Source: Apostichopus japonicus (taxonomy: Eukaryota; Echinodermata; Holothuroidea; Aspidochirotida; Stichopodidae). Taken from it: a stretch of 64,000 nucleotides of DNA. Position 1 is the first letter of the stretch; each line of letters starts with the position of its first letter. Location: positions 21,402,826-21,466,825 of the forward strand of contig NC_092561.1 of the NCBI RefSeq assembly GCF_037975245.1. Reading direction: 5' to 3'. Below, one piece after another: positions 34,601 to 45,000 of the stretch. The position numbers and the translations under genes were made by a program. The notes beneath the pieces are model-generated. The model did no database searches. It saw only the letters and a list, made by a program, of their open reading frames with translations, and was not told where the DNA came from.

Positions 34601-35618
34601 ACAAGATGGAGTACTAGATCAGAGATGCCAACCTCTTGACACAAAAAAACAGACTGAATATCCTAAGAAATCAGATTTTTGAGAGAAAAATCAGATTTTC
34701 ACAAAAACTCAAACACTACCACTGGCCCGTTGGCCCCGGGCCAGTAAAATGTCAGAAAAATGTTTTACTGGTAAGAACGGGCAAGGAAAGTGTTTGCTTT
34801 TTCAATAACATCTAATGAGAAAATTGAAAAGCATCTGTAATAATTCTTATGATGCAAAAAGGGTGTTTAAATGCATAATGAGAATAATGATACAGCTTAA
34901 TTGCTTGCATATTTTGGGCCAATGAGAATTTGGTTCAAGCCAGAAGTAGAAGTGAGAAAAAAATTACTGTATAGACTTGCATTACTCATGGCAATATGAG
35001 CCACATTCCTGTTAACTGACATTATAAACCAATCAATGAAAAAAAGTGTCAGATATTTCAAATAATCAAATATCAATTGCAGCAAGTACAGTAGCAAGTT
35101 TATTGATCAACTATTAAAAAAAATAAATAAATAAAAAAACGATTTTTATTTTTTTAAATTTTTCTTTTGAAAGATGAAAAGTCGTATTTTCAAGAGGCGA
35201 ATCGTATAATTATCGTATTTCACTTTTTTTATCGTACTAAATACGATAAAATCGTACTGGTTGGCATCTCTGTACTATAATTTCCCTAGAAGTACAACTG
35301 TATACAAAAGAATTGACTTTATTCTATAAGTATATACAGTTTGTCTATATAGATACTAATGCACTAAATTTTAGTTCTGGTGATTTGTATGGGTTAATTA
35401 CACACAAAACTGACCCACTTATTAGACCATTAACTTACTATCACCTTGAAATATTGGCTCTTATTACTTATCAATGACTTATTAAATCTATAAAGCATTT
35501 GTTTTCTTCACTGACTTACTTGGCCAAAGGTCATAGCTCCCAAACAGATGTTTGAAACCTTTACTCCACTGCCACCAAGGTAACGATACGTTTCTGGGGT
35601 CAGAAGTCGCTTCGCCAT
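25598..35618 (-). CDS. Aldo-keto reductase, YajO-like (whole coding region, 9 exons)
   Basis: Joined minus-strand exons 35520-35618, 33568-33710, 32137-32290, 31153-31326, 30531-30628, 28559-28743, 26565-26704 and 25598-25699, with the exon at 35520 also carrying 5' UTR, give 364 residues. The coding sequence thus lies on eight segments listed here and the UTR exon at 36670. The (beta/alpha)8 AKR fold is marked by the start [20 protein letters not shown], the catalytic tetrad D61 (FIDTANIYG), Y66, K92 (LASKV) and H134 (IHCWD), the SPLKGGWLSGK loop and [11 protein letters not shown]. The family reduces aldehydes and ketones with NADPH in the cytosol. It resembles the bacterial YajO-type group rather than steroid or aldose reductases. 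Substrate is unknown. Splice phases agree throughout and no stop interrupts it. Confidence 0.95.
26219..26528 (-). mobile_element. tRNA-derived SINE
   Basis: On the minus strand the element starts with a tRNA-like head. Box A is TGGCCAATTGG (26511-26521) and box B is GGTTCGATTCC (26466-26476), both close to the pol III consensus. A ~200-bp body and a (TTA)n tail at about 26219-26235 follow. It lies in the last AKR intron, its head only ~36 bp from exon 26565-26704. Related degenerate copies are at 48851-48940 and 55330-55456. Confidence 0.88.
26565..26704 (-). CDS. Aldo-keto reductase, penultimate coding exon
   Basis: The minus-strand acceptor is TTTCCATCAG and the donor GTACAA; phase 1 to 0. 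It codes [20 protein letters not shown], then [16 protein letters not shown] and ELSTEQ. This is the cofactor-binding and C-terminal helix region of AKRs. Confidence 0.95.
26763..27228 (-). mobile_element. 5'-truncated CR1/L2-like LINE
   Basis: The minus strand codes for the C-terminus of a LINE reverse transcriptase ([44 protein letters not shown]). It ends in a (TGAT)n microsatellite at 26763-26790, typical of CR1/L2 3' ends. A 7-bp duplication TATGCAG flanks it (26756-26762 and 27229-27235). It sits in an AKR intron. Confidence 0.88.
27935..28450. repeat. G-rich GGGTGGGAGTAGGG simple repeat
   Basis: An irregular array of GGGGTGGGAGTAGGGATACAG words lies in an AKR intron, ~110 bp beyond exon 28559-28743. 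The plus strand has many G3-4 runs with short loops. Confidence 0.85.
28559..28743 (-). CDS. Aldo-keto reductase exon (GWLSGK region)
   Basis: The minus-strand acceptor is GTTACAG and the donor GTTAGT; phase 2 to 1. It codes [19 protein letters not shown] then [11 protein letters not shown], and ends ...MTEIGKAN. With the previous exon it forms SPLKGGWLSGK, a substrate-loop motif of this AKR group. Confidence 0.95.
28950..29251. mobile_element. Non-autonomous hAT-like element (CAGGGATGTGCTCA ends)
   Basis: Inverted ends CAGGGATGTGCTCA and TGAGCACATCCCTG bound a 302-bp insert in an AKR intron. The flanking 8-mers (ATTAACCA and TAAACATA) are only partly alike, so the target duplication has decayed or is absent. 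Confidence 0.7.
29534..29850. mobile_element. Non-autonomous hAT-like element (CAGGCGCGTAGC ends)
   Basis: Inverted ends CAGGCGCGTAGCGAGG and CCTTGGCTACGCGCCTG, with an exact 8-bp duplication CATGTTGT (29526-29533 and 29851-29858). The 317-bp element contains the hairpin GCGCCACCATCGGTTGGCGC (29627-29646), which also occurs in several other elements of the window. Confidence 0.93.
30531..30628 (-). CDS. Aldo-keto reductase exon (QYSLL region)
   Basis: The minus-strand acceptor is TTACTTTTAG and the donor GTATAG; phase 0 to 2. It codes [14 protein letters not shown] then [15 protein letters not shown]. The QYSL and PWSPL words are standard AKR strand motifs. Confidence 0.95.
31153..31326 (-). 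CDS. Aldo-keto reductase exon (catalytic His)
   Basis: The minus-strand acceptor is TTTTTGCAG and the donor GTTTGT; phase 0 to 0. It starts [20 protein letters not shown], with the catalytic His134, and continues [27 protein letters not shown] is a conserved AKR motif. Confidence 0.97.
32137..32290 (-). CDS. Aldo-keto reductase exon (catalytic Lys)
   Basis: The minus-strand acceptor is TTAATTGAAG and the donor GTATGT; phase 2 to 0. It codes [16 protein letters not shown], with catalytic Lys92, and ends [14 protein letters not shown]. The acceptor lies only 36 bp from the TTAA MITE at 32327. Confidence 0.96.
32327..32670. mobile_element. TTAA-flanked MITE, copy 2
   Basis: Same family as 18835-19205: TTAA plus AGGGTATGAAGACTCGC at the left, and GGGGCGAGTCTTCAACGCC before TTTAA at the right. 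The interior shares GCTTGCTACCGTCGG and GGACATCTCAGGTCCAGC with copy 1. Probably a piggyBac- or Kolobok-mobilised element. Confidence 0.85.
33568..33710 (-). CDS. Aldo-keto reductase exon (catalytic Asp and Tyr)
   Basis: The minus-strand acceptor is TTTACAAAG and the donor GTAACC; phase 0 to 2. It codes [20 protein letters not shown] then [16 protein letters not shown], with catalytic Asp61 and Tyr66. Confidence 0.97.
33784..34282. mobile_element. Non-autonomous hAT-like element (CAAGGGTGGCGG ends)
   Basis: Inverted ends CAAGGGTGGCGGAA and TTCCGCCACCCTTG, with an exact 8-bp duplication ATGACAAG (33776-33783 and 34283-34290). The inverted GCGCCAACCGATGGTGGCGC hairpin at 33988-34007 links it to the family at 29534. 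It ends 74 bp from AKR exon 33568-33710. Confidence 0.93.
34620..35272. mobile_element. Non-autonomous hAT-like element (CAGAGATGCCAACC ends)
   Basis: Inverted ends CAGAGATGCCAACC and GGTTGGCATCTCTG bound 653 bp. The flanking 8-mers TACTAGAT and TACTATAA agree at six positions, consistent with a decayed target duplication. It lies in an AKR intron. Confidence 0.8.
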
Positions 35619-35632
35619 TTTTGAAATATTAA
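35520..35632 (-). CDS. Aldo-keto reductase exon with start codon
   Basis: The minus-strand acceptor is GTTTTCAG. Fourteen nt of 5' UTR come first, then AAAAATGG, a good Kozak context, with ATG at 35618-35616. It codes [20 protein letters not shown] then [13 protein letters not shown], the N-terminal AKR strand, and ends at GTAAGT in phase 0. Confidence 0.95.
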
Positions 35633-35900
35633 CTGAAAACAACCAGTCATTTAAACAGTATATGAATATATTTACATAATCAACAATAGAGCTCTACAGA
35701 TTATTGTTGTTCAATCTTTCTTGATTTGAGAGAATGATCTTTTGGCATATTTGGACAGTAAAGAAGGTACTGTTGTGGTCAACATACATTTACTACTGAT
35801 GAGCTAATCCTTTAAGGTTCACCATGATTTTCAATCAATATATTGTCTTGAGTTACTTGGATGTTGTGTCACTCCTGTGGGCAGTAGGGTTAGTCTAAAG

Positions 35901-36252
35901 CAGGGGTGGGCTACCTACAGCCCATGGCCACCTTCGGGCCCCCAGTGATTTTCTTGCGGTCCGTGAGATGTCTCAAGATAAAATAAAAAAATCAATCTAT
36001 TTTACATCATCACAAAAAAAAGGAGCTACCTGCTTAGAATTTATCGGCACTAATGATGCTGTCAGGTAGGCCTATTATCCCCATTTATTATCAACTGTAC
36101 TGTAATGTCATTATGTTTTTGTGAATGCAGATTAAGTACACCTATTGCTTGAAAGGTTTGAAATCAACAGCAGGTCGTTGGTTAGGTGCGGCCCAGTCAA
36201 TTTTTCACTCCTTATATCTGGCCCATTCATACAAAAAGGTTGCCCACCCCTG
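35901..36252. mobile_element. Non-autonomous hAT-like element (CAGGGGTGGGC ends)
   Basis: Inverted ends CAGGGGTGGGCTACCT and AGGTTGCCCACCCCTG, with an exact 8-bp duplication GTCTAAAG (35893-35900 and 36253-36260). The 352-bp element lies in AKR intron 1. This end sequence is typical of widespread hAT-derived repeats. Confidence 0.95.
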
Positions 36253-36669
36253 GTCTAAAGTTAGGTCTACCGAGATTATTAAGACCTTGAATACTGTAAG
36301 ACTATCATATTTAATGACTACTTACTAGGCCTAGGCTACTTGAGAATTTGACATAACGCTGCATGAGCCTCAACATGTGTAAGGCCAACCAACTTGCAGT
36401 ACTGCCTAAGTAAACTTGTTTGCACTAAGCACCGAAAAAATACTTAGGCATGCATGAGCTAACTTAGAACATGTTGGTTGGTTAGAACTGAGTTTTGGGT
36501 CCTGCTTCTAACGTTCGGCTAGGCCTAGCTTAAGTTAAGGCTTAAGCATTAAGGACAAAGTAACTGCATGCGACAAACAGGTTTGCCTCAAGCATCGAGT
36601 AGTTTAATCGTATTGGAATTTGTGAATTGAACACATACTGTTGTGTGAATGCTTCCCGTCTAGTATTAC

Positions 36670-36770
36670 CTGATGCAGTGACAATGTTGCTGTTTTCTCG
36701 TAACTCTCTGGCGAGGTTTCGCTGCGTTTGTGTCAGACGACGATTTTCGGTGGCCAACTACTGCGTATAG
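36670..36770 (-). other. Aldo-keto reductase 5' UTR exon (5' limit approximate)
   Basis: A good donor (GCATCAG then GTAATA on the minus strand) ends a GC-richer block 1.1 kb upstream of the coding start. The frame through it is open and would join in frame, but it has no ATG and a stop lies just upstream, so it is read as 5' UTR. The transcription start is a guess. Confidence 0.5.
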
Positions 36771-37732
36771 CCTAGGCCTATGATAAAGTCAATACTGTCC
36801 TATCATCCTATTCCATGCCCAGGTCAGTATTTTTATCAGCTGTTATCACGTTATCAGCTAGCTGTGTACACAACAGAAAATAGGGTAACCGGTAATGATC
36901 TGTATCAATTTTCTAGATTGTCATTCGTCAAGTTAATGGTCACAAAACGTATAACAAAAGTTGTATTATAACTAAAGCCCAGCGAAAAAGAAGAAAAGGG
37001 AGATACATAACCTTTAAACCTTAATATTTTGTTTTTAATAAATGTTTTTTTTTTTTTTTGTGGAAACATTATCATGTCCTTAAATACAACAAGGCCTTTG
37101 CTCACATAAATTTAGGGCATTGCAATCATGGTTCTGTACACTATACTTGCTGTACCAAATGCAAGAGCTTAGGAACCGGGGGACTGGGGTAGGGCGCCAG
37201 CCCCCCAGTGAAAAATATGGGGGCGGAAGTATAATTCCGCCCCCTTTCATTAACCCGTTTCCGAAGGGAACGCCCTGTATAGTGTATACCATAGCTTTGA
37301 AGCAATCGTCCTAACGTTAGTGCTAAGAATTTAATAGCAGACGACAATAATCACGCTTAAATTTCTTACCGTGGGCCTACTAATAGAGCGCCACTACAAC
37401 ACACGAGGGCAAAACATACAGGTTCCGGAGGTCATTCTCGACAATCGATCTCTATTTGTTTCCCTAACACCAATTGGTTCAAAGTCACATAAACATCATC
37501 TTGTCCCATTCCACATTGCAACAACATTTGCCAATTAAAACTACATCAGGAGATTAGAAAACAAACGAATTGAACAAAACCAGATAGGCTAAATATAACA
37601 TTCATATTCGGTTCGACCCTCCAAGAGTAATGTATGTCGTCAGAGTTACAGAGTTACAGAGTTAGTTGTTGACAGTTGACAACTCATAATCATGGACGTA
37701 AAATATGAATGTAAGAGACTGACTTCGGTCAG
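36771..37732. promoter_or_regulatory. Intergenic region between divergent genes
   Basis: This stretch separates the divergent AKR (-) and Tie/VWD (+) genes and should hold the AKR promoter. No TATA box or named element is identified. 37140-37290 holds a C/G-rich segment (AGCCCCCCAGTG, ACTTCCGCCCCC-like) that could be a transposon remnant. Confidence 0.35.
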
Positions 37733-38321
37733 CTTGCAGCTTTGATAAGCCAATGAGGCTTTTTCGCGAGTTCCTGCCTGCAGGAGAATCTAAACTACAT
37801 ACATATTGTTTCTGCAGCAGCAATGACTTGTGTTGTTTTTGGACAGGGGATCCATTTGGCAGTGGCCATGTTAACTTAGGTGTCAGCACGTATAAAGAAA
37901 GTTTACTAACGTTCATTACACTCACCTTAATCACCTATCAATTATATTCTCCATTGACAATTTTTAACTGGAGAAACCTCTTTATCAATGTCCATTCCTT
38001 TCGGCGAATAATGTTTATACTCTTTTAGTTTGTTTGGTATCAGCTAAGCAAACTTTTACATTTAAATAAAAAGATAAGATATTTTGTCAAAATAAATCAA
38101 ATGCCACCATCTGCAAATAAATTAATAAATTAATTTGTCGTTATGGATGAAACAGATCGGGTTGAGGTACAGTTGAAAGGCCTTTCTAATTTTTTTGCAG
38201 AAAACATTAATTAATAAATCTTGCAGCTGGCGGCTTTGATAAGCCAATGAGGCTTCTTCGATCGCTAGTTCCTGCTTGCAGGAGGATCTAAAATACATAA
38301 ATATTGTATCTGCAGCAGCAA

Positions 38322-38356
<35 letters not shown>

Positions 38357-38749
38357 TTTTTTTTTTGGACAGGGGATCCATTTGGCAGTGGCCATGTTAA
38401 ATTAGGTGTCAGCACAAATAGACACAGTTTACTAAGTTAACGTTCATTACACTAACCTTAATCACCTATCAATTATATTCTCCATTGACAATTTTTAACT
38501 GGAGAAACCTCTTTATCAATGTCCATTCCTTTCGGCGAATAATGTTTATACTCTTTTAGTTTGTTTGGTATCAGCTAAGCAAACTTTTACCTTTAAATAA
38601 AAAGATAAGATATTTTGTCGAAATAAATCAAATGCCACCATCTGCAAATAAACTAAGAAATTAATTTGTCGTTATGGATGAAACAGATCAGGTTGCGGTA
38701 CAGTTGAAAGCCCTTTCTAATTTTGCAGAAAACATTAATTAACAAATCT
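37733..38749 (+). repeat. ~0.5-kb tandem duplication upstream of the Tie/VWD gene
   Basis: Copy 1 is 37733-38219 and copy 2 is 38220-38749. Both contain TTTGATAAGCCAATGAGGC, GGGGATCCATTTGGCAGTGG and TTTCGGCGAATAATGTTTA, and are nearly identical over long stretches. Copy 2 carries a (GT)n plus T tract at 38325-38365 where copy 1 has TTGTGTTGTTTTTGG. The second copy ends ~140 bp before the start codon of the next gene. Confidence 0.92.
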
Positions 38750-38888
38750 TGCAGCTGGACACTGCTTAATAACTTTTGTTCGTGTTAATATCGTGTTTGA
38801 AAGAGGGTATTAAAATCATGTACCAACCCTGTAACAGTTATTCGACAAAAATATTCTGAACGAGAAAGGCAAAAGAAGAAGTTTCATC

Positions 38889-38940
38889 ATGACATTGTTT
38901 CGACTGTTGCTCTTTCTGCATCACTTCCTTGTTGCATTTG
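38889..38940 (+). CDS. Tie/VWD protein, exon 1 (signal peptide)
   Basis: ATG is followed by a hydrophobic run ([17 protein letters not shown]), then donor GTGAGT in phase 1. This is a classic secretory signal exon. It joins in frame to 46022. It is the only upstream exon with signal character, but a 7-kb intron separates it, so the link is inferred. Confidence 0.7.
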
Positions 38941-38990
38941 GTGAGTTTGTGAAACTGCTTTATCCTTTAACTTTAGAGGGATTGGTGGGG

Positions 38991-39048
<58 letters not shown>

Positions 39049-42000
39049 GTATATATATGGATGGGATTACACCTACTAATTTGTAATGTCTAATTATAAA
39101 ATTATGTTCTTTTACGGTTAATGTTTGTAAAAACCGGTTAACAACGTACCTTTTCATTCTCAAGCTTTCAAGAGTGCATGCACAGATACATCTTTCGTAA
39201 AATGTAAAATTGTGTATACGTCTTAGAAAACGTGTTATAGGTAAGCTCACAATAGGCTATTGCTGTAGTGGACTTCTGATCACTACACTACTTTGCAGTC
39301 CATCCATTTTTCTTGATAAATTTCTACACTTTAAGTGCATGGTTTTAACCTCAAAGATGTAAAATAAAATGGAAAATGTTGTCCGCAACATCGGAGGTGT
39401 TTTAAAGTCTTTAATAGTGTATACATGCTAACGTAACTTAGCACTGAATGTAACAGGGGCGTATTCAGGATTTTCTAACCAGGGGGAGGGGGGGGGGGGC
39501 GAATTACTATCTAAGCGGAGAGCCACCATCGGTTGGCGTGCAGTGTACCCGAAAAATTCTGGTTTTGATACCCTCAGATCACCGGAAATGGCACATCTCG
39601 GGCTTAAAAATTACCAACCAGATGTACACTTTTGCCTGAGAACCAAATATTTCCCAATAGTTTTTTCCCCATCCATAACCTTTTTGAAGATTGTCATGTT
39701 CGACCTCATCGCATCTCCTGTGTGTCATTGCTTTTGTAGGTGATTCTACGTCGCCGCTCACAATATCTGTCAGCCACACTTTGTAAGGTTTTAAGCTCAT
39801 TGTTTGTTCAGAATATGAAAATTCACATTTCTCGTGAAATAAATTCACTTCAAAACATACCCATAATGTTGCACAACCGACATAGAAAACACCTCCTTCA
39901 ACCCCTAACAGACCGGTTAAAATTGCACGAGTAGAGGGAAGTATGTTGAAGAATGTTGGTCAGGGAATTTTCGAAAATTCAGACACAGTTAATTTAATGG
40001 TGCATAAGCGCAGATCAGTCTTGGATAAATCTGTTGCATGAGTGCATTTTTCATCCAATTATATCATAATTTGAAGGTGTTGTATAAAACAAATAATGAA
40101 TGGTTTCCATTTGTGCAAATATTTCATTCATTGAAAGATGAAATTTGTTCCATTCAACGAGGCGCAGCCGAGTTGAATGAAACATTCCATCTTTCAACTC
40201 ATGAAATATTTGCACAATTGCACTCATAACCATTCATTATTTGTATACTATCTAAGCAGAGCGCGACCATGGGTTCGCGCGTAGCGTAGAAGATTTTTTG
40301 GGGCAAATATACCTCCAAGTTCGCCGGAAATAACACTTCCCAGACCCAATGATGCTCCCAAACCTCCTTAATTGATCTCATGGGTTAGAAATTTAGTTTA
40401 GGGAAATACATGGGCGTCTGCAGAAAAAAAAAAAAATCAGGGGACAAATAATCAAAGTAGACTTTTGTATACGATGGGTCTTGGGTCCTCATCCAGATAT
40501 CAATTATAGACTGCCGCAAATGCGATTTCCGTCCTATATTTAACAACTGTGGATAACTATTATAAAATGAGAACTGGACATGAAGCTAGGCAACACACAC
40601 TGTGAGTAGTTAACGATCCTATGCAGTTCATGCAGCCTGGTACTCCAAATACTATATTTCTTTCGCCCATCACTTCTGAAGAAATCCACAAAGAAATCCA
40701 TTCCCTAAAAGATGGAAAATCACCTGGTATCGATGGTACTCCTCCTAAAATTTCGAAATCCATCTCACATGTTATTATCCAATTCTTTGTCATATTTTCA
40801 ACCTTGTGCTCACGACTGGTACTTATCCAGATGCCCTGAAAGTTGCAAAAGTCATCCCGATTTTAAAAAGGGAGATCAGCTTGATCAGCTTGCTACCTTG
40901 TATGAATAAACTGCTAGAAAGATCTATCGAGAAACGTCTGAGAATATTCTTGGACAACAATGATACCTTTTTTGACTTTCAATTCGGCTTCAGAATGGGT
41001 CATGATACAAGTCATGCCCTTTTAGAGACTACAAATTGTATTCGTACTTATCTAGATAAAGGTGAGAATGTGTTGGGTCTTTATCTAGATCTCAAGAAAG
41101 CCTTTGACACTGTCGACCACAAAATTCTCCTTGCCAAGTGATACAGTTACGGTATTCGAGGTAAAGCTTTCGATGTTATGCATAGTTACTTATCTAACAG
41201 GAAACAATTGATGTATGTTAACAGTACTTATTCTACGTGTTCCAATGTTAATATCGGTGTGCCACAGGGATCTGTTTTAGGACCGCTGTTATTCTTAATC
41301 TAAAATGTTGTACCTGACAAGTCCTTAAGACTTTTTGCTGATGACACAAACGTTTTTGTCCACGACAAAAACTTTACCAATATCGTGCTTAAAGCACAAT
41401 CAACGTTAAGCAGTCTCAAAAAATGGTTTGATGCCAACAGACTTACCTTGCATCTTGGGAAAACTAACTTTACTATTTTTCATGCCAAAGATAATGTTTC
41501 TCATTCGTGTTCAGAGCATTTTGTATAATATTTGTTAAACAGATTGCATCAAATATCTTGGCCTTATGATTGATGATAAATTGTCATTCAAGCCACATAT
41601 TGATGACCTTTGTAATAGTCTTGTTAAGTTTAAATGCATTTTTTATAGCCTCAGGGATTCGCTCACCCCCTCTGTAGCTATTCAGCTTTACTATTCACTG
41701 GTTTGTTCTAAGATTCTTACGGTGCTGAAATTTATGGCATGGCTAAAGCTTCCATACTTAAAACCTTTACAAATCCTCCAAAATAGAATGTTAAATACCA
41801 TTACTTTTAAACATCGACGTTATCCTACCAGTACTTTGCACAAAGACCTTGGTATTCTTAAGGTCAGCGACATTCATGTTCTCAAGATGTGTTCTTTTAT
41901 TTATAAGTATATCAACAATATTCTCCCCCGTGTCTTTAGTGATATTGTTAATCCCTGTAATTCCGCGTATATTCGTAACAGTACGAGGAATAATACCCAT

Positions 42001-45000
42001 TTTTCTGTTAGCAGACATCACTCGAAACTCCGTTTTGCTGACCACAATTTACCAGTCTCGTGTATAGATTATGTTTCACATGATTGAATGTGTTAATACT
42101 TCACCGGAGAAGTCACGCCTAACAGTGTCAATAGTAATAATTCTCGTCTTTTATAGCATGTCATTTGCACAATTCTGGATCAAACTGCGCCAAAGTTCAA
42201 TATGGGAATTTTAAATGCAACGTTTGGTCAAGACAACATGTCCACGCCACTAAAAAAGTTGGCGGGACGCGTCCCGCTGTCCCCGCCAGGATCTGCACCC
42301 ATGTATTGGTGTACAAATATTAAAACCTCTTATAACGGCTACTTTAAAACTTTGTTGAACGATATGAAAAGTACCAGATATTTCAGAAACCGAACACTAC
42401 ACAAATAGACAGTTTGGAGGCTGTTCATCCTGGAACGCCATTTTCATGCTCACTGATATGATGTGATATTTGCTGTTTGCTTTATAAATTCGCATAATTG
42501 AAATGAGACTGAAATAAATAACTTTTATCTGTTTATTGGCAATGCCCTACATTCTTATCATTTCGAAAGACGCACAGTTGTAAGTAAGTCATTACACACT
42601 AAAGGCTTCGATTCTCCATCTGCCTTCAGTTTAGGGAAGATCTTGGGATTTTTATCCCTATAGATATCGCTAGATATTGCTAGATATCCATATAGTACAG
42701 CGTTTTGGGGATTTCTTGGGATTTTTCGGGGCCTGTTCTTGGGAAATTGCAAAATCGGGAGTGGTCACACTCCATGTAGGTCAGTGCACGACCTTTAGAC
42801 GTCACTAAAACACAACCCGATCACTTGTTATCAATGAAGTGGTGTGTTGCCGGATTTTGTCAAAGATTTGTCAAAAGGGATCAGCGCTGTAATTATGTCA
42901 CTGTTCCTCTTTCTCTTCCCGGTGTCTTGGCGCTTTTCTTCTGCTCCCTCTTATTCTCCTTTTCTCCTTTTTTCCTTTTCTCTCTTTCTTCTTTTGCTTT
43001 CCCTTCCTTCTTCCTCATTTCCCCCCTCTTTTTTCCCCTTTTTTCTACTCTCTTTTTTTCTCTCATCTTTTTCTTACCCGGGGGCTCGCGCCCCAACGCC
43101 CCCCTGGATACGCGCCTGATATACATCCAGAATAGATAATTAATATTACAATGACAACAGGTCGTTCACAGAAAATTCACCTACTTCACTGAAAAGCTAC
43201 AGAACAACACACGTAAAACAACACTTAAAACTCAATGACTTCGCTCAGCTCTGACGTAAGTAATTAACATAAACCTCATGATAATCTATGATTATAACCT
43301 ATGTCAACACTTGTTAACTTTAAAGAAAAAAGTGTTCAAATTTTTAAAACAGCATTAGGAATCATAACCAGAACTAAATGTTTAGGGATTGTTTCCTAAT
43401 GGAACAACAAAGTACCGGTACGAAATATATTGATTGCATACGATAATTGCTTTTCACCCACATTTGATGTAATTTAAATTTAAGTCAATACATCTTACAC
43501 AAAAACCTACCGATTTCTTCCAAAACGCTTTGCCAATAAGACAACACCAAAAAAGTTGGTAAATTGTTTCCGCCTCAACTTTGCAGGACAGGCGATAATG
43601 TGGAAATCACTAACAGAAAAACCCGTACAAGAAAATAATCATACTCATAGGAAGACAAAAATATTAATATAAGAAGGGTAACGGTATTATCCTGTTTCCA
43701 ATTTTTAATCGAACCTATACTATAGATTCTTGACAAACTAGACGATATTAAGGTAGCTATTTATATTGCTGTCACATTAGAATAGTAAAATTTAGTTAAT
43801 TTTAATGTTTTATGACGGGAGAAGTCAATCTGTCAGCTGTTTATTTTAGAAAGTTTGTTAAGTAACTTTTACTTTTAGTCAACCCTGGTTGTTGTTGATG
43901 GAAAGTAGTGTCCAGGGATGTAGGACGATTTACATAAACCCTAATCCCTCTATTCACTACAAAAGTACAGGGTAGCATAATCTTAAGATAGTTTGAGTAT
44001 ATACAAAAGAAACATCACCAGGTCAGGGCATAGTCAAGATAATTCAAAGGTACAGGGTAGCATACTCTTAAGATAGCTAGTGCACACAAAAGAAACACTA
44101 CCAGGGCAGGGCAAAGTCAAGATGGCAATGTATTGTATTGCCAGGTGTTGCTAATTGTTACACTAGTAATTATGCGAGACATCACATCGAGCCAGTGAAG
44201 TGAGTGTTGGATAAGGTTTTTATTCACTCTCCAAAATACCACCATCGGATTGAGTCATGCTATGGCTCTTAGCTGCATAAGACGGAGCTAAAATATTGTG
44301 ATTTTTCATATCATGGGGCACAGGATCCTAAAGGTTACCTGTATTGAAGCCTGGGCTAGCACACTATAATTTATGACTGGCATTTAACTGTGAAAGCTAA
44401 AAACACAATTATTCCTGGAGACTCCAGATTCATACATTATGTAGTGTTCTGGCAGAGTTGGAAGGAAAGTACATCACCTGATCGGACAAAATATAACTGT
44501 ATTGCAGAGCTCGTCTGACAGTTTAAGAATTGGCACCATTTGCCACTCTCCTCACATTCAGTTGAAGACCTGAAGCTCTGTTGGAGGATAGTTTTTGCAC
44601 CTACTTCGACTGTAACACCTACCACAACCTAATGTCAGCGACCGCATGTCAACAAGTATAGTCAACATTATTTAGGCAATATTCGTCATAGGGACAATTC
44701 AGAGTTCGTATTTTTAAAAGATAAATGTTAAAATAGAATTCCGTGATATAAAGTGGGGAAAGCTCTTCAGACTAGAAGATGTAACGTCATTCTATTGTAG
44801 AGAAAAGAATATCTGGTAATTATATATATTAAGGCTGAATTGACACGTACCAGTTTGCTCTCTCACAATTGAGAGAGATCCAGGGATATCGCAACATTGG
44901 AAAGTCTTAAGCCTTTCAGGAGTTAAATTAAATTTAGTATATGTCATCACCGGGTAAAGATTGCGCCAAAGCAATACGTTGTATTTAAGTGTTCGAAATC

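Larger units (their letters stand above)
39454..43118. mobile_element. hAT-like element, copy 1, split by a LINE-bearing insertion
   Basis: The left end CAGGGGCGTATTCAGG and right end CCTGGATACGCGCCTG are inverted repeats. Internal sequence matches 52479-54475 on both sides of an insertion (about 40003-42309): GAATTTTCGA..CAGACACAGTTAATT before it and GTGTACAAATATT after it. The right part has a long pyrimidine tract with GCTGTAAT.ATGTCACTG. The flanking 8-mers do not match, so the outer boundaries are provisional. Confidence 0.65.

Noticed and set aside
36542-36757. Longer N-terminus of the aldo-keto reductase from exon 36670
   Set aside because: The frame is open and in phase, but the apparent start is TTG, with a stop just upstream and no ATG. 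The Kozak-like ATG at 35618 matches the usual AKR start.
38960-39250. Ile/Tyr-rich open frames over the TA tract
   Set aside because: Microsatellite translation only.
40038-40233. Similar open frames on both strands
   Set aside because: They arise from the foldback palindrome at 40090-40243.
42825-43139. Phe/Ser/Leu-rich open frame resembling a membrane protein
   Set aside because: A pyrimidine tract inside the hAT-like element gives it. The same occurs at 54148-54480 in the sister copy.
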